The notes beneath the pieces are model-generated. The model ran no database searches and was not told the DNA's origin. It worked only from the letters and a program-made list of their open reading frames with translations. Shown here piece by piece: positions 1-10,545 of a stretch of 24,361 nt of DNA; positions within the stretch are counted from its first letter, which is position 1, and every line of letters begins with the position of its first letter. The DNA comes from Symsagittifera roscoffensis. Taxonomy: Eukaryota; Xenacoelomorpha; Acoela; Convolutidae. Both the position numbers and the translations under genes were made by a program. Location: the NCBI RefSeq assembly GCF_963678635.1, contig NW_026971395.1:1-24361 (forward strand), read 5' to 3'.

Positions 1-21
1 AACAGTCTTACAAAATAAAAC

Positions 22-805
22 ATGATCGAATACAACAAAAAATTCCACGATAACTCGATACTCCCATTGGTTTTTATAAAACCACTAAATGATCCATCCC
101 GAGGACAAGTGCAATTTTGTCAAAACCTAATTTTAAATTTATTTGAAAAAGGACTTAGCCCATGTAAACAAGATTTCCCTGAAGTACAATTTAAACGACA
201 AATCCTCGATCATTACCCTAAAGTTATATGTAATTTTACATCACATTATGGTATACTCAAAGTCGAAACCGCATCAATAAAACAAAATAAAAAAACACCA
301 AATACAAACCGACGATTTAGAAAATTTTTACAGACTATATAAAATATACAACACCAAAAGTCACAAGGAGCAAATTCCATATTCACAAACGATGTATTCT
401 CAAAATTTTATAGCTATCTATCCATACTAGAAATGGGAGAAACACAAGGTGATTCACCAACTCAAACATCCAGACATACAGCTGTAAGACAAGAATTGAG
501 TATTTTCTCAAAACTTTTTAATACAATCCGTGAAAATCTAACTAATAACGATATATCACAAATTGTTAAACACGCCCTACAAAAGATCCTAGCATGGTTT
601 ATAATTGATTGTTTTTTTTCGTAATCTTGACCTAATGTCCTTAGCAAGAAAAAATTTTCAACCACAAAATTCAGAGGATGAAACTAGATTGGCAGACGAA
701 ACATACTATGTTTGCGACCCTGAATGGTGTCATCCATCATTTATTTTTATACCAACTGACATCTCAGGTCAAGTAATCACCACAATTTCCATTAAACTAG
801 ATTAA
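22..805 (+). other. A-rich stretch with short unassigned frames
   Basis: Three short open frames lie here (22-342, 433-624 and 605-805), with no recognisable domain. They share the A-rich, G-poor composition of the element downstream. The third contains a Cys/Trp-bearing motif, YVCDPEWCHPSF. They may be remnants of the element's 5' leader or Gag N-terminus, or of an upstream copy. I assign no function. Confidence 0.3.
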
Positions 806-994
806 GTTAGAAGAACTCAACTTACTAATGATGCAACGCCTATAAACTATAATTCAATTTTCACCGATAGAGACTGAAACAATAGTTTAAATTCTACATT
901 TATTAACCAAGAAAATTTAATTGAAACAAGAAATTTTACGCATCAAGATATTCAAACTCCATCACATTTCGTTTATGAAGAAAAAGTTGAAACA

Positions 995-1920
995 TTGCCA
1001 ACAACAACACAACAAAGCATTTCTCCTATTCACCCAACACTTACAACTCCAAAAAACAAAAACACAGTGTTTCCACAAACAACTATACAACCGACAGTAA
1101 AACCTTCAATTACTCTAAATTTTTCAAAGGTGGACTATCAAACATTTAGACCAGTAACAAGACAAACAAGTCAGCAAAAGACATCAATTAGAAATAACTT
1201 CTCAGATCATAAAATTAACTTTTTTCAAAAATGCAAAACAACAAAACCCCCAATACGAATAGTCAAAATCAATCACAATCAAAAAATCAAATTATACTAA
1301 AACAAGCTTCTCGATCAGTATTCTTTAACGATCAGCCGCGAGCTTCACTAGATCGTAGCGAAAATTATCCATTTTTCCAATAAAATAAAAACATAGCAAA
1401 CAAACATCATATTATGAATCAACCACATTATTCAGGAGATGAAGAAAATTGTGATGAAAATGAAAAATTTAACTCAAATCATCATCACAATAACTGGAAC
1501 ATCGATCAACCAGATCCTTTCTATCAACCAGCTCTTTTCGAATCATGTACACGAAACGAAGAAAGGCAAGGAAGACTTCACCTAATCTCATATAAAAATT
1601 TTTGATAACAAAACGCAGTGAAGTGAACACACAAAAGTACCAACCAACTCAAATGCAAAATGAAATTCCAGTACCATATTATCTACAACAATTTTAAATA
1701 ACAAAAACTCAACTTAAAAAATTTTCTTGAATACCAAATGCCGCAGAATCACTTCAAATGACAATGAATTGTAGCGACCTTAGGGGTGGATCCTCAATAT
1801 CTTCAAATATATATCTTCAATTAATGATATTCATAGAAACAGATCCCGAATACTCCGTAGAAAATAATTAAAGTGCATTCACGGCAAATTTGATTTTAAA
1901 CATAGAACTTGAACCAGTAA
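995..1920 (+). pseudogene. Gag N-terminal remnant, low complexity
   Basis: Several short frames encode Thr/Gln/Asn/Pro-rich and then acidic, His/Asn-rich peptides (995-1300 and 1414-1605), followed by an open stretch near 1729-1870 containing NCSDLRGGSS. The low complexity and the position just before the capsid-like frame fit the poorly conserved N-terminal part of a Gag polyprotein. Nothing here is diagnostic alone. The 806-994 gap shows no usable frame. Confidence 0.35.
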
Positions 1921-1924
1921 ATAA

Positions 1925-2440
1925 TTTCATCAAAATTTGATACATAGACGCACAGCTCTAATCCAAACCAGGCTTGACGGCGAAGCTCAAAAATGTTTTT
2001 CAGTTTTACCTATAGATATTAAGTCAGATTGAAAAAGATCTTCACAAGAATTTTCAAAACTGTTCGATTCCGAAAGAAACAAACAACAACAAAAAGTTTC
2101 ATGCAAGGAAATTCGTAGAATCCCAAACGAGACGATTAAGCAACCTGCAGTAAAAATTGAAACACTAGTAAGAAAAGCATATTCTCTTAATACACATGAT
2201 TATAAGAATACAAAACTAACAGAATTATTGATGATGACTCTAATAACTCAATTACGAAAAAACGCAATAAGAAATAGAGAATCACATCCATCTTCCTTTC
2301 GAGAACCCAATTTAGACTTCAGAAACCTACTAGTTAAACTGGAAGAAGCTGAAATCGATATAAAATTGGAAAAAAAATATAAAATATCAATATGTCAACG
2401 ACATCCAAACCACTACTTCCCAGATGAATCATATACATGA
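1925..2440 (+). pseudogene. gag: Gag capsid-like domain (broken)
   Basis: One frame is open from 1925 to the TGA ending at 2440, except for a TGA at 2030-2032. The peptide is helix-rich and charged, with segments such as QEFSKLFDSERNKQQQ, AVKIETLVRKAYSL and LDFRNLLVKLEEAEID. This is the look of the C-terminal capsid half in gypsy-type Gag (retrotrans_gag family), where a Tyr/Phe-rich helix pair precedes a Glu/Leu-rich helix. The internal TGA sits where a Trp would be reasonable, so a TGG-to-TGA change is a simple explanation. The frame has no ATG of its own and should continue from the remnant upstream. The basic nucleocapsid-like stretch follows about 440 bases later in another frame. Confidence 0.6.
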
Positions 2441-2880
2441 CTCTGACACTGAACTAGCTGAAAAAATCACTCACATCTTAAATATCTACGAGAAAAACTA
2501 ATTTTAAAAGTCAAACCATAATTCAAAAAATGGAGTAACTATAGCCGTAGATACGGACAAAGCATGGCTGAAAGTGAACAAAAACAACAAGATAATCAGA
2601 ACAAACCACAAAAATACAGAGAAACAAATAAATAATTTTACCAGTGTATGAAAAAAGACCAAAACCTACCAAACAAAAACTTTCACAGTAACAATATTTC
2701 AGGAAAACCACTTACTGATAACTAGAATGTGTTTAGACAACAATCACCCTACAGATATAACTAACGTGGAAGATCTCCAGATCAAGGAAATTCACGTAAG
2801 TTCTCACACAATAGATATAGCCGATCAAACAGTCAAAACAATCAATACCGAAATGTTTATTCAAGATCGTTCAAGACAGG

Positions 2881-3348
2881 AATCGTTCAAACTCAAACAC
2901 CCGAAACAGATATAATTCAAATGATTGATCTAGAAACACCTCACACAATAGAAACAGAAACTATTCAAACAACAAGAACAGACAAAATAAAAAAAACAGA
3001 TCACAAAAGTATTCAAACAATAGATCAATTTTTAAAAATTGTCACAATATATCACGTGACACTTCTCAAAATCAAATTTCAAATTATCCAAATCGACGAA
3101 GAAATTTTTCTCAATCACCGCACAGAATCAATACACAAAATCAGAGTTCACAACGAAAGTATAGAAGTAGTACACCTAAACATCAATGACAAATTAAACA
3201 AGTACAATCAACTGAAGAAACTCAATATGACTCTCCCGGTTTTGAGAACGCAGAAGCCGCAGAATTACACCAATCAGTTAACTTGCGAATCAACAACCGA
3301 TGAGAGCGAAACAGAAATTACACTTTTAACAAAAATGCTTCAGATTAA
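2881..3348 (+). pseudogene. gag: Basic Asn/Arg/Ser-rich nucleocapsid-like end of Gag
   Basis: Frame 1 (codons beginning at 2881) encodes a peptide dominated by Asn, Arg, Ser and Gln, with segments such as NRNRNYSNNKNRQNKKNR and QSSQRKYRSSTPKHQ, then a more acidic end containing DSPGFENAEAAELHQ. It carries in-frame stops at about 2926, 3187 and 3301. No CCHC zinc knuckle is visible, so this would be an RNA-binding end of the basic type. A longer stop-free frame covers the same bases (2921-3427), but its peptide is Thr/Ile/Lys-rich and looks like a frame-shifted reading of the basic codons. Identification as nucleocapsid rests on composition and position. Confidence 0.5.
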
Positions 3349-4424
3349 AAATGAATACGAAATACCTATAGAATCGAATTATTACCAAAATAATAGTAAC
3401 AATCTCCGAAACCCTGATAAAATTTAAGAAGTAATAGACTATACTGAATAAATACTTAAAGGAAGTTCGAGCACAAATAATATATATCCAAACGCATCAA
3501 ACAAAATACAACTACTTAAAGAAAAAGTTTGGACAATACCACTTCTTTTAGAATTTTCTTAAAAAATGATTTTCAATCACCAGACCTCGAAATTGATTTT
3601 TTAATAGGCTCGAAGCAGAATAAAAAGTAATAAACCTTCCCACCTGGAACGAAATGCAAACTTAACCATACAAAAATCCAACTATTCCTTATTACCTCTC
3701 GAACAGTGGAACAAACAAACTTTAAAAAAAAACTTTCAAACAAAGATTCCATATCACAGATCCTTGGAAAATCATTTATTACTAAAAATTTTCCTAATAT
3801 TGATACTTTGCAAGATACTTCGATAAATAGCAAAATACACATAAAAGACCCACATACGCGAAAATGAAAAAACTCACTATTTACATTTTTTCAAAGATTT
3901 AAACTAACTGCCATTTTTCTAAAAATTATACCGCATAAACAACCAAGAACGAAAACACCTGAAACCACTAGCAGGATGATGTGTATATAACTTTTCAGTA
4001 AATCAACTTCATCAATACAACATGAAACAGAAACAAAAAAGTTATATGTGCCAGACCTTGAATTCAAGCCAATTCACACGTTTTTACGAGTAACAATCTC
4101 ACCCAGCAAAAACACGAACAACACAAATTCAGATACAGTTTCACTACATTTATACAAGAAGTAGCATATAGATTTAAAAACTCTTAGATATATGTCATCC
4201 ATCAATTTTTAACGATGAATTATCAAATAATAATATGATAAGTGTTAACAAACGAAACACAGACTATTTTACGAAAACACCTTATTTCGAACCGACATTT
4301 CAGATATCAAAATACACCAAGAAACAACAAAACTTCCTCACAATGTTCAATTTTCAACATTCTAAAAAAACACAAAGAATTTGAACAACCAGCCGAACTG
4401 CTACTAAAATACCCAATGGTTTAA
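3349..4424 (+). other. Gag-pol junction, protease not recognised
   Basis: This is where a retroviral-type aspartic protease should sit. I looked in all + frames for an Asp-Thr/Ser-Gly motif with hydrophobic surroundings and found none. Short frames include 4242-4424, which ends with EFEQPAELLLKYPM just before the RT-like segment and is probably the start of the RT module. The rest is A-rich and full of stops. Either the protease has decayed past recognition or part of it has been deleted. Confidence 0.4.
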
Positions 4425-5250
4425 GCCACATCTAAATTTGATGTTGGAGAAGTAAATTTACCACTAAATCTACCTCTGATACCTGACGCAATTTTTCAAA
4501 AAGCAACGTGCAAGTAAAGTCCCAACTCACTTGCAAGACAAACTTAACAGACTACTAGATATTCTGAAACAAAACATTATTCCTCCCGTAAATAAATTAG
4601 AACAACCAAAAAGAAAAAATCCATAAATTCCGTTATTGTTTTATCTAAAGGAGAATCAGTAAAAAATCATTTTACACTCAAAATAACTCAACCTATTCAT
4701 TGGTGAAACTAAATGTAATTGATGTAATTGGCCTATAGAACCAATTCCAGTAATTTTCACAACGAAGAACGGAAAATATATCACAACCGCTGACATGAAC
4801 AGTGCCACTATCAAAAGCCACTAGACGAAAAATCACAAATTTAATAGACTTTTCTATGAAGTTTCTCTGGGACCAGCAGCATTCTCAGCTTTTATGAGCA
4901 ATTTTTTTGACCACTCATTGTCAGTAGAAACGTAATAACATGTTTAGACGATGTCTTCATGCAATCACAGACAAAAAACGAAACGTTTAATGACATAGAA
5001 ATCTACTAAAGAAAACACGAAAGCAACCGCGGATAAATTATATTTTGTTCTAACCTGTGTAAAATTTCTTGGACATGTTATCGAAGAAAATGCGATCACT
5101 CAATTAAAATATCGTAAAGACGCAATCAAAAGGCTTCAACCTCCATCAAACAAAAAGAAAATCCAAGAATATATTGAAATACTCAATTTCTTAAGTAAAT
5201 ATGTTTATAAAATGCAACTATATTTAAGACCACTATTATAAAATTCTCAG
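4425..5250 (+). pseudogene. pol: Reverse transcriptase domain (broken)
   Basis: RT motifs appear in order but in different frames. An N-terminal stretch, KFDVGEVNLPLNLPL, follows the stop at 4424; then VPTHLQDKLNRLLDIL near 4520. Motif A is KYITTADMNSA, with its Asp at 4792-4794. A motif B remnant, SLGPAAFSAFMS, lies near 4866-4900. Motif C is CLDDVFMQSQT, with Leu-Asp-Asp at 4944-4952. KFLGHVIEENAIT (about 5069) and KKKIQEYIEILNFLSKYVY (about 5154) follow, as in the RT-RNase H connection. The catalytic Asp pair is intact although the frame is broken many times. The order and wording are typical of Ty3/gypsy RT rather than copia or BEL/Pao. Confidence 0.85.
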
Positions 5251-5344
5251 ACAGCAAAATAATTTTAGATGGACGACAGAACATCAGATTAGATTTGAAG
5301 AATGAAAAACACTTCTCACTGATTAAATATCAAACACCATTCCA

Positions 5345-5613
5345 GTTCCAGATCAACCATTTTATGCTATGTGCGACACCCCAAGTTTTAGCATCGGCGC
5401 AGCTTTTTTATAATCACACAGCGGAGCAAACGAAATGAACGTTATTTCAGCAAACTACAGACTGTTTACACAAGCTGAATTAAGACCATTTACACTTATG
5501 GGAGAATGCACAGCTATAATATACACTCTCACAGAATATGAATTTTTAATACTTGGAACAAAACATCCTGTAATATTGCAAAAGACAAAACATCACCAAG
5601 AATAGAATGCAAG
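5345..5613 (+). pseudogene. pol: RNase H domain, C-terminally truncated
   Basis: The frame reads PDQPFYAMCDTPSFSIGAAF, where the catalytic Asp (5375-5377) is in the usual Cys-Asp context. After one TAA it continues through ISANYRLFTQAEL, MGECTAIIYTLTEYEFLILG and KHPVIL. The expected next parts of a gypsy RNase H, the third-Asp TDHK motif and the ADxLSR-type end, are not found. Within about 15 bases the sequence jumps to a peptide, SPRIECKYAV, belonging to the region before integrase. This points to an internal deletion at about 5577-5585. Confidence 0.75.
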
Positions 5614-5680
5614 TATGCAGTGAAAATCAACATTAATCAAACACAAATGAATAACCTGCGACATTTTTCATTATATTTAG

Positions 5681-6328
5681 ATTCCCAAAAAAAATCACTA
5701 CGAAGTAGACCTCTTAGGAAACTCTACATTTAAACCAATACCATTTTCATCATTGATCAAAGACAACAACCAACAAAAACCACTCAAACAAAAAATATAC
5801 AGGACATACCTATTCCCTTTAATGGAAAAAAAATTAACTAATAACATAAAATTATCAGGACCTCCAGACACCGATTCAAAGTACACAATAAATCTAGTTT
5901 TCAACCTCCATGACCTCCTCGATAACATACCGCTCTCAAAGTTAGAAATCGAAAAAATGTTTCTATGAAATACAGAGAAACTAGCACTTGAACTACTAAA
6001 AAAATACCAAAATCCTGACCCAGTCATTAGACAATTAAAAAATTGGCACACTTATGAAACAAAACCCATAAAAGCAGATATCACAATTCTAGTAAACAAA
6101 ACACTTCTAAGATACTTTAGAAAATTCAACATTACATCCATAACTGAGAACACAAACATTTTAGAAAATCAAACATCAGAATTGAAAGTACAATGTTTAC
6201 CACAAAATATGATACTTCTAGAATTTCACATTTCACATTTTTCACATTCCTTAAACACTAAAGGACATGCAGGATCAAGAAAGACGTTTTCAAATTTCAT
6301 CCAAAATTTTTTATTCCAAATGCACTAA
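5681..6328 (+). pseudogene. pol: RNase H-integrase linker and integrase zinc-binding N-terminus
   Basis: One frame of 216 codons is interrupted only by a TGA at 5966-5968. It begins NHYEVDLLGNSTFKPIPF and runs through charged helices such as KLALELLKKYQNPDPVIRQL and ILVNKTLLRYFRKF to a His-rich segment, FHISHFSHSLNTKGHAGSRK. The GHAGSRKT-like part matches the HHCC zinc-binding region of gypsy integrases. The Cys pair should follow: one Cys survives just downstream (TCQFKKPYPH, about 6360), while the first of the pair appears lost. In this family the module binds zinc and helps tetramer assembly. The following 6329-6505 is open only in pieces. Confidence 0.7.
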
Positions 6329-6505
6329 TTTGGATTAAAGTATATAGCAGTTATTGAATAACATGCCAATTCAAAAAACCATACCCACATCAAAAGCAAA
6401 TAGCAGAAAAACAAGATTTTAAGGACAAAGTTTGTACTTTAACCACAGAATCTCATTCGATACAAAAGACCATTATCACCATCTTCAGAAGGAAACTCAT
6501 ATATA

Positions 6506-6907
6506 ATGATCATAGTTGATGCCCTTACACTCTACGTAGCACTTAACCCGGTACATAATTGTAATGCCTACAATGCATATAAAACACTTTATGAACACTG
6601 GATAGCGAAGTGTGGATTACCAGATATCCTTGTCACAGACAATGTCACCGAAATCATTAATAATGAAATACTCACGTTATGCCAATTATATAAGATCAAA
6701 CCCAAACCACGAACATCTCATGCTCCTTGGACTAATGGTTCAGTCGAAGGAAAGAACCGTTCACTACAGGATTACCTCAGATGTATCATAAACGGAAACG
6801 ATACAAAATATACTGAATGGTCAACAGATGTAAATTTATTCACCTTAGCTTACAATTCACAAATAACAACAACCGTAGGACTATCACCTTATGAAATGGT
6901 TTTTTAA
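6506..6907 (+). pseudogene. pol: Integrase catalytic core, D,D(35)E intact
   Basis: This is the best-preserved catalytic domain in the window. The frame has the first catalytic Asp at residue 5 (MIIVDALTLYVAL), the second at residue 45 (LVTDNVTEI) and the Glu at residue 81 (NGSVEGKNRSLQDYLR), with exactly 35 residues between the second Asp and the Glu. The usual Gly after TDN is Val here. The segment GLSPYEMVF, typical of gypsy integrases, ends the frame. Integrase inserts the cDNA into the host chromosome. The frame ends at TAA 6905-6907 and coding continues in an overlapping frame, so one small indel separates the pieces. No start codon of its own is expected, since it was part of Pol. Confidence 0.88.
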
Positions 6908-7196
6908 TTCAAAAACTACGAAAACGAATAATTTTTACAGCAAACCCTTCAAAAACGCTCAAAGTTATTGCCAACCCACAAAAGAATTAATGTGTAATAT
7001 TCTACCAATACATACACATCCAGAAGATCTTTTTCGTCATCCACAAACTTTGAAATTAGCCTCCGGCACACATACTGAATGGATTTTAAACAGAGATAAA
7101 AAACACAACCAAAAATATCAAAAATTAGCCAAAAATCTAAAAGCTACAAATTTAAAAAATGAAACATTTGCCTTAATCCCAAATTTCTTAATATAA
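6891..7196 (+). pseudogene. pol: Integrase C-terminal connecting segment
   Basis: This frame overlaps the end of the catalytic-core frame by 17 bases and repeats its last residues (MKWF against YEMVF), which shows a frame change by indel at about 6895-6905. The peptide continues with CQPTKELMCNILPIHTHPE, LASGTHTEWILNRDKKHNQ and FALIPNFLI. The charged helix followed by an F-A-L-I-P-N-F strand resembles the region leading into the SH3-like/GPY C-terminal domain of gypsy integrases. It belongs to Pol and is not a separate gene. Confidence 0.65.
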
Positions 7197-7221
7197 AAAA
7201 TAATATCTGAAAAACTATAAC

Positions 7222-7694
7222 CAATCCGAAAAAAAACGTTTGAAATTTTTGACAAACCCACTGATGTTACATATAAACTCACTGACTCAAATATGAAAGA
7301 AATTGTTCAACACAGAAACAAGGTTTTACCACACTACCCAAAAGAATACGCTCTTCGCGGACTAACAAAATTTTACTCCTTTACAGGACCTAAAATTGTC
7401 TACAACAATTCAGACAATATTCAAAAACAAACAATTGAATCAAACTGTTCACCACAAACCTTAGAAACAAAAAATAAAGAAAAAACTCGACAAAAATCCC
7501 AAAAAAGAAGAAAAAAACACCACAGAAAACAGAAGAAGTCTCACGACTTCGAAATCAACGATGAAAATATTGTAAAACCTTCATTCCACAATCCAAAAAT
7601 TAAAGAAAAAATTGAATTCCAAAAACCTCCTTCTGAAAAATGGTCATTTTTGAACTTTCAGAAATGTAGCAGTTTTTTTTCTTTTTTTTTGTAA
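7222..7694 (+). pseudogene. pol: Integrase C-terminal domain and basic Pol tail
   Basis: The frame starts after a TAA and reads through VTYKLTDSNMKEIVQHRNKV, a beta-rich pattern like the DNA-binding C-terminal domain of integrase. It is followed by PKEYALRGLTKFYSF and then a very basic tail, KNKEKTRQKSQKRRKKHHR. It ends in a run of Phe and Ser caused by a T-rich tract (7670-7690) that may itself be an indel. The tail probably marks the end of Pol. The 7695-7958 stretch has no supportable frame but includes a pyrimidine-AG site near 7780 that could have served as an envelope splice acceptor. Confidence 0.6.
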
Positions 7695-7958
7695 GTTCTT
7701 GCTGAAATCCTTGAACAACTAGTTAAACTTTAGCCAATCAAGAGCTATCTAATTATCACTTGTTCTGACACCACTTTTCAGGTCAAAAATAAGCAACACG
7801 CTCATGTTTGACAACCGGAATAAACAAAATCTTTTCACTGATCAACAAAAACTCTAAAAATAAAATGATTAAACTAGCCTAGATAAAAACTAAGTCTAAA
7901 GAGAAACAGAGAAACCTTCAGACTTCTCTTCACCAAAAACAGCCCCATATTCAATCAC

Positions 7959-8303
7959 TTGCCAAAAATCAATAAACAATCCGACCACACTCAAAATTTG
8001 CCTCAAGAAGAAAAAATTATTTCGGCAAGAACGAATCATTTCTCAAATGCTTCTTACCGAGTCAGTCAGTCTTCCAAAAATACAACAGCAAAATTTTTCT
8101 CAATCATATCAATCTTTTTCCATATCATCATACTTTTCATTATAGATACTTTCGAATTTTTTTCTCTTTCTCTTCACAATTTTTTGCAGTTTTTCACAGT
8201 TTTCTGTTCACTCCACAAAACCTACTTCAACTTTGCAAAAATCCTTGATCACTTCCTCAGGTACGACTTTTCATCAATTATGTCACAGTTAAGAAAATTT
8301 TAA
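7959..8303 (+). pseudogene. Hydrophobic frame at the start of the envelope-like region
   Basis: The frame encodes a polar start and then a long hydrophobic stretch (FFSIISIFFHIIILFIIDTF), followed by more Phe/Leu-rich sequence. The bases from 8090 to 8240 are T-rich, in contrast with the A-rich surroundings, as expected where codons for Phe, Ile and Leu are needed. Placed between Pol and the envelope-like frames, it could be a signal or membrane segment of Env, or a remnant of a small accessory protein. There is no family match I can name. Confidence 0.35.
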
Positions 8304-9063
8304 GAATCTCTCAAAAGTGCTAATCAACAACCCACACAACAAACTCCACCGACTACAACTTCCCAGGAATATCCAACAACACCAACAGCCAGTCAGACAA
8401 ACCACCCTCAATCATTAACACGTATTTCATTTCAAAAAAACCATATACATTTGGAGAAAAACATTCACTGTTATCAGAACCTTTAGAACCTGTAGTTTGC
8501 CACGCACCCCTCAGCGAACAACAATACAAACCAACATATAATATATACCCTTCGCTTCAGCAAGACCTTTATAGAACAACACACCCAAGTCAAAACCAAA
8601 ACACATGCAAAATAAACAGACAAATCATACATCCATGAAGAAATAGAAGTTTTACAATTCCCAGAGTTCTTTTCAATATACCCACTTCGTCAACAACAAA
8701 TCCTTTAGATGTTTCTAGCAGTACAATTGAAAGTACACCTCCACTTTTACAATCTACCTCACAGCAAAACACTCAAAACATACCACCTGACTACTTAGGA
8801 TCAACCCCCATCCGAACATATTCGTGAAATTCTCTTTAACCCCCAAACTTCAACACAACATCTCCCACATTGGATGACACAAGCTTTCACTCAAGGTGAA
8901 CGAAACTTGGTAAATGAACCCATAGATATCTCATCGGAAACATCTTTGTCACTAGCGGAAACCCTCTCACTTCCTTCCAACCCTTCAATAAGTCAAATAT
9001 CAATAACATCATTTCCTCCAAATTTTCCTATCAATTCAGACGATAGATATAAGGAACATTTAA
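8304..9063 (+). other. Pro/Thr/Ser-rich broken frames before the main envelope frame
   Basis: This stretch holds short pieces only. They include a Gln/Pro/Thr-rich piece near 8320-8420 and a Ser/Ile/Pro-rich frame at 8874-9086 (containing SSETSLSLAETLSLPSNPS). The content resembles a disordered or heavily glycosylated segment, but stops occur every few dozen codons in all frames. I see no RNA gene or separate repeat here. Confidence 0.35.
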
Positions 9064-9612
9064 CTAGTAATACACCCCACAATTAGAATAGAATACATTC
9101 GTAGCACCCCTCCACTATTCGGTCAACACCTTGACAGTAACAGACTACATTACTGGGCACTCAGCAGATTACAATATAGACACTACATTCTTGAAGACAT
9201 ACAGGAACACAACATAAGAATCTTTACACAAGACAATTTAACATTCAAGTTTGAAATAACAGTAAAACTATACAATCCAGTACATCACCCTCTCCACTTA
9301 GTTCCACAAAAAATAACAGCTCAATCATTACCTCCCCCATTTATCACAACAGATATTATCTATGAATGCGGTAGCTATGCAAAAAAAACACTTGGATACA
9401 TCACGTTCTTTTATGCCTATTCAGGACTATCCTTTACATGCGTTTTTTATTATTTGTTTTTCTTCAGACCCCTACAAATTTTTACCTTTTCGGAAACAAC
9501 AAATCATAAAAACCCTTCCCCTCAAACGGGAACCCGAGATTTATTAGTCCCACACTATGAATGTGATGAAAATGAACAAAAAATACTGCAAAATACGCTA
9601 CCAATCAAGTAA
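9064..9612 (+). pseudogene. env: 182-codon stop-free frame without ATG, envelope-like N-terminal part
   Basis: Frame 1 is free of stops for 182 codons between the TAA at 9061-9063 and the TAA at 9610-9612. No nearby ATG opens it; the first in-frame codons are CTA GTA ATA. The peptide has mixed polar sequence (RLHYWALSRLQYRHYILEDI), then a Cys-containing motif, DIIYECGSYAKKTLGY, and a strongly hydrophobic T-rich-coded segment (FFYAYSGLSFTCVFYYLFFF), then a charged end with ECDENEQKILQ. It overlaps the next envelope-like frame by 37 bases, so a single indel near 9600 joins the two readings. I infer that it is part of an Env precursor; no homologue was recognised with certainty. Confidence 0.5.
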
Positions 9613-9968
9613 CTCAATGCAAATCTGAACCACAAGAAAAAGAAACAACAAATATAATAGCGACACCTTGTACAAAAGCCAGATCTACATCTTTAACAGG
9701 CTACAAAATTACAGAAACTTTCTCAGAGAAAAAAGTGCATCGATCTCAAGTCTCAAATGGACATAAAAATGGACTTGATCATGAATCTTTCTATCGAAGT
9801 AAAATAGAAAAAAATTTACATCTTAGCCCTCAAACTTATAAAAATGAACTTAATCGATTGAAATTAACCTCAAACAAAGCCACAAATCAAAAATTAGTAA
9901 ATTTTCAAATTTTTCTTGACTCTGCACATAAAACGGAACTTGAAAGATACCAAGGTTATATAAAATAA
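9576..9968 (+). pseudogene. env: Envelope-like ectodomain fragment
   Basis: Frame 3 is open for 130 codons. It carries Cys residues early (TQCKSEPQ, ATPCTKAR), then a mixed helical stretch with SQVSNGHKNGLDHESFY and YKNELNRLKLTSNKATNQ. The TAA at 9966-9968 is followed within 45 bases by the next frame. It has the texture of a viral surface-glycoprotein ectodomain: spaced Cys, Tyr and Trp in a hydrophilic chain. It lies where Env is expected, downstream of Pol. The assignment rests mainly on position and continuity. Confidence 0.45.
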
Positions 9969-10008
9969 GATGATAAAAACCCATTCCACGGCGCATATGG
10001 ACGACTAA

Positions 10009-10545
10009 AATATGATCTCCATGATAAAAATTGGATACCACATATTGGAACAAACAACCCTTCTAATTGCAAAGATTTTCCAATCAAAAGAAGTTATGTT
10101 TTTTGATTGGAAAATCTAACTAGAAAAAGTACAATTAACACGAAATGTAAAAGACGGCACTATTATTTATCAAGGAATCCGATTACCCTGTAAAAACGAC
10201 CAAGGAAATTGTAATCTAACAACAAGAAAACAAGCAACGATTGATTGGTTTCCCTAAGACACTTGTACCACATTTCAAGTCGCAAAAATACACGCAAGAA
10301 TAATTAAAATTCATTAGAAATACTTTATTGAATCCATCGCTTATGATGAAGTAAACTCTGAAAAACTCAGACAAAATATTCAACGTTTCAAAAAGATCAA
10401 TAATATAGAAAACAAACTAACACATTTTCAAATCTACCCAGAAAGGGAACTCGCTTGCAAACATACCACTCCACTTTATAAAACACAATACTCAGAAGTT
10501 CTTGTCGATTACAAAAATGTTTCGACATGCACACAGGAAATCTAA
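10009..10545 (+). pseudogene. env: Envelope-like Cys/Trp-rich ectodomain fragment, three stops
   Basis: Frame 1 from 10009 to the TAA at 10543-10545 is interrupted by TAA 10120-10122, TAA 10255-10257 and TAG 10315-10317, but otherwise reads as one coherent chain. Characteristic pieces are EQTTLLIAKIF, GIRLPCKNDQGNC, TIDWFP and DTCTTFQVAKIH. The spacing of Cys and Trp recalls glycoproteins of mononegavirus type captured by some insect and other invertebrate retroelements, but I could not establish this by reading alone. A perfect 17-bp inverted repeat lies inside it at 10073-10117. Confidence 0.45.
10073..10117. repeat. Perfect 17-bp inverted repeat, 11-nt loop
   Basis: The left arm agattttccaatcaaaa (10073-10089) is the exact reverse complement of the right arm at 10101-10117. 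The loop is gaagttatgtt. It lies inside the envelope-like frame. Confidence 0.9.

Noticed and set aside
2921-3427. 168-codon open frame on the + strand
   Set aside because: Its Thr/Ile/Lys-rich peptide is a frame-shifted reading of the basic nucleocapsid-like frame 1, which has the more credible protein composition.
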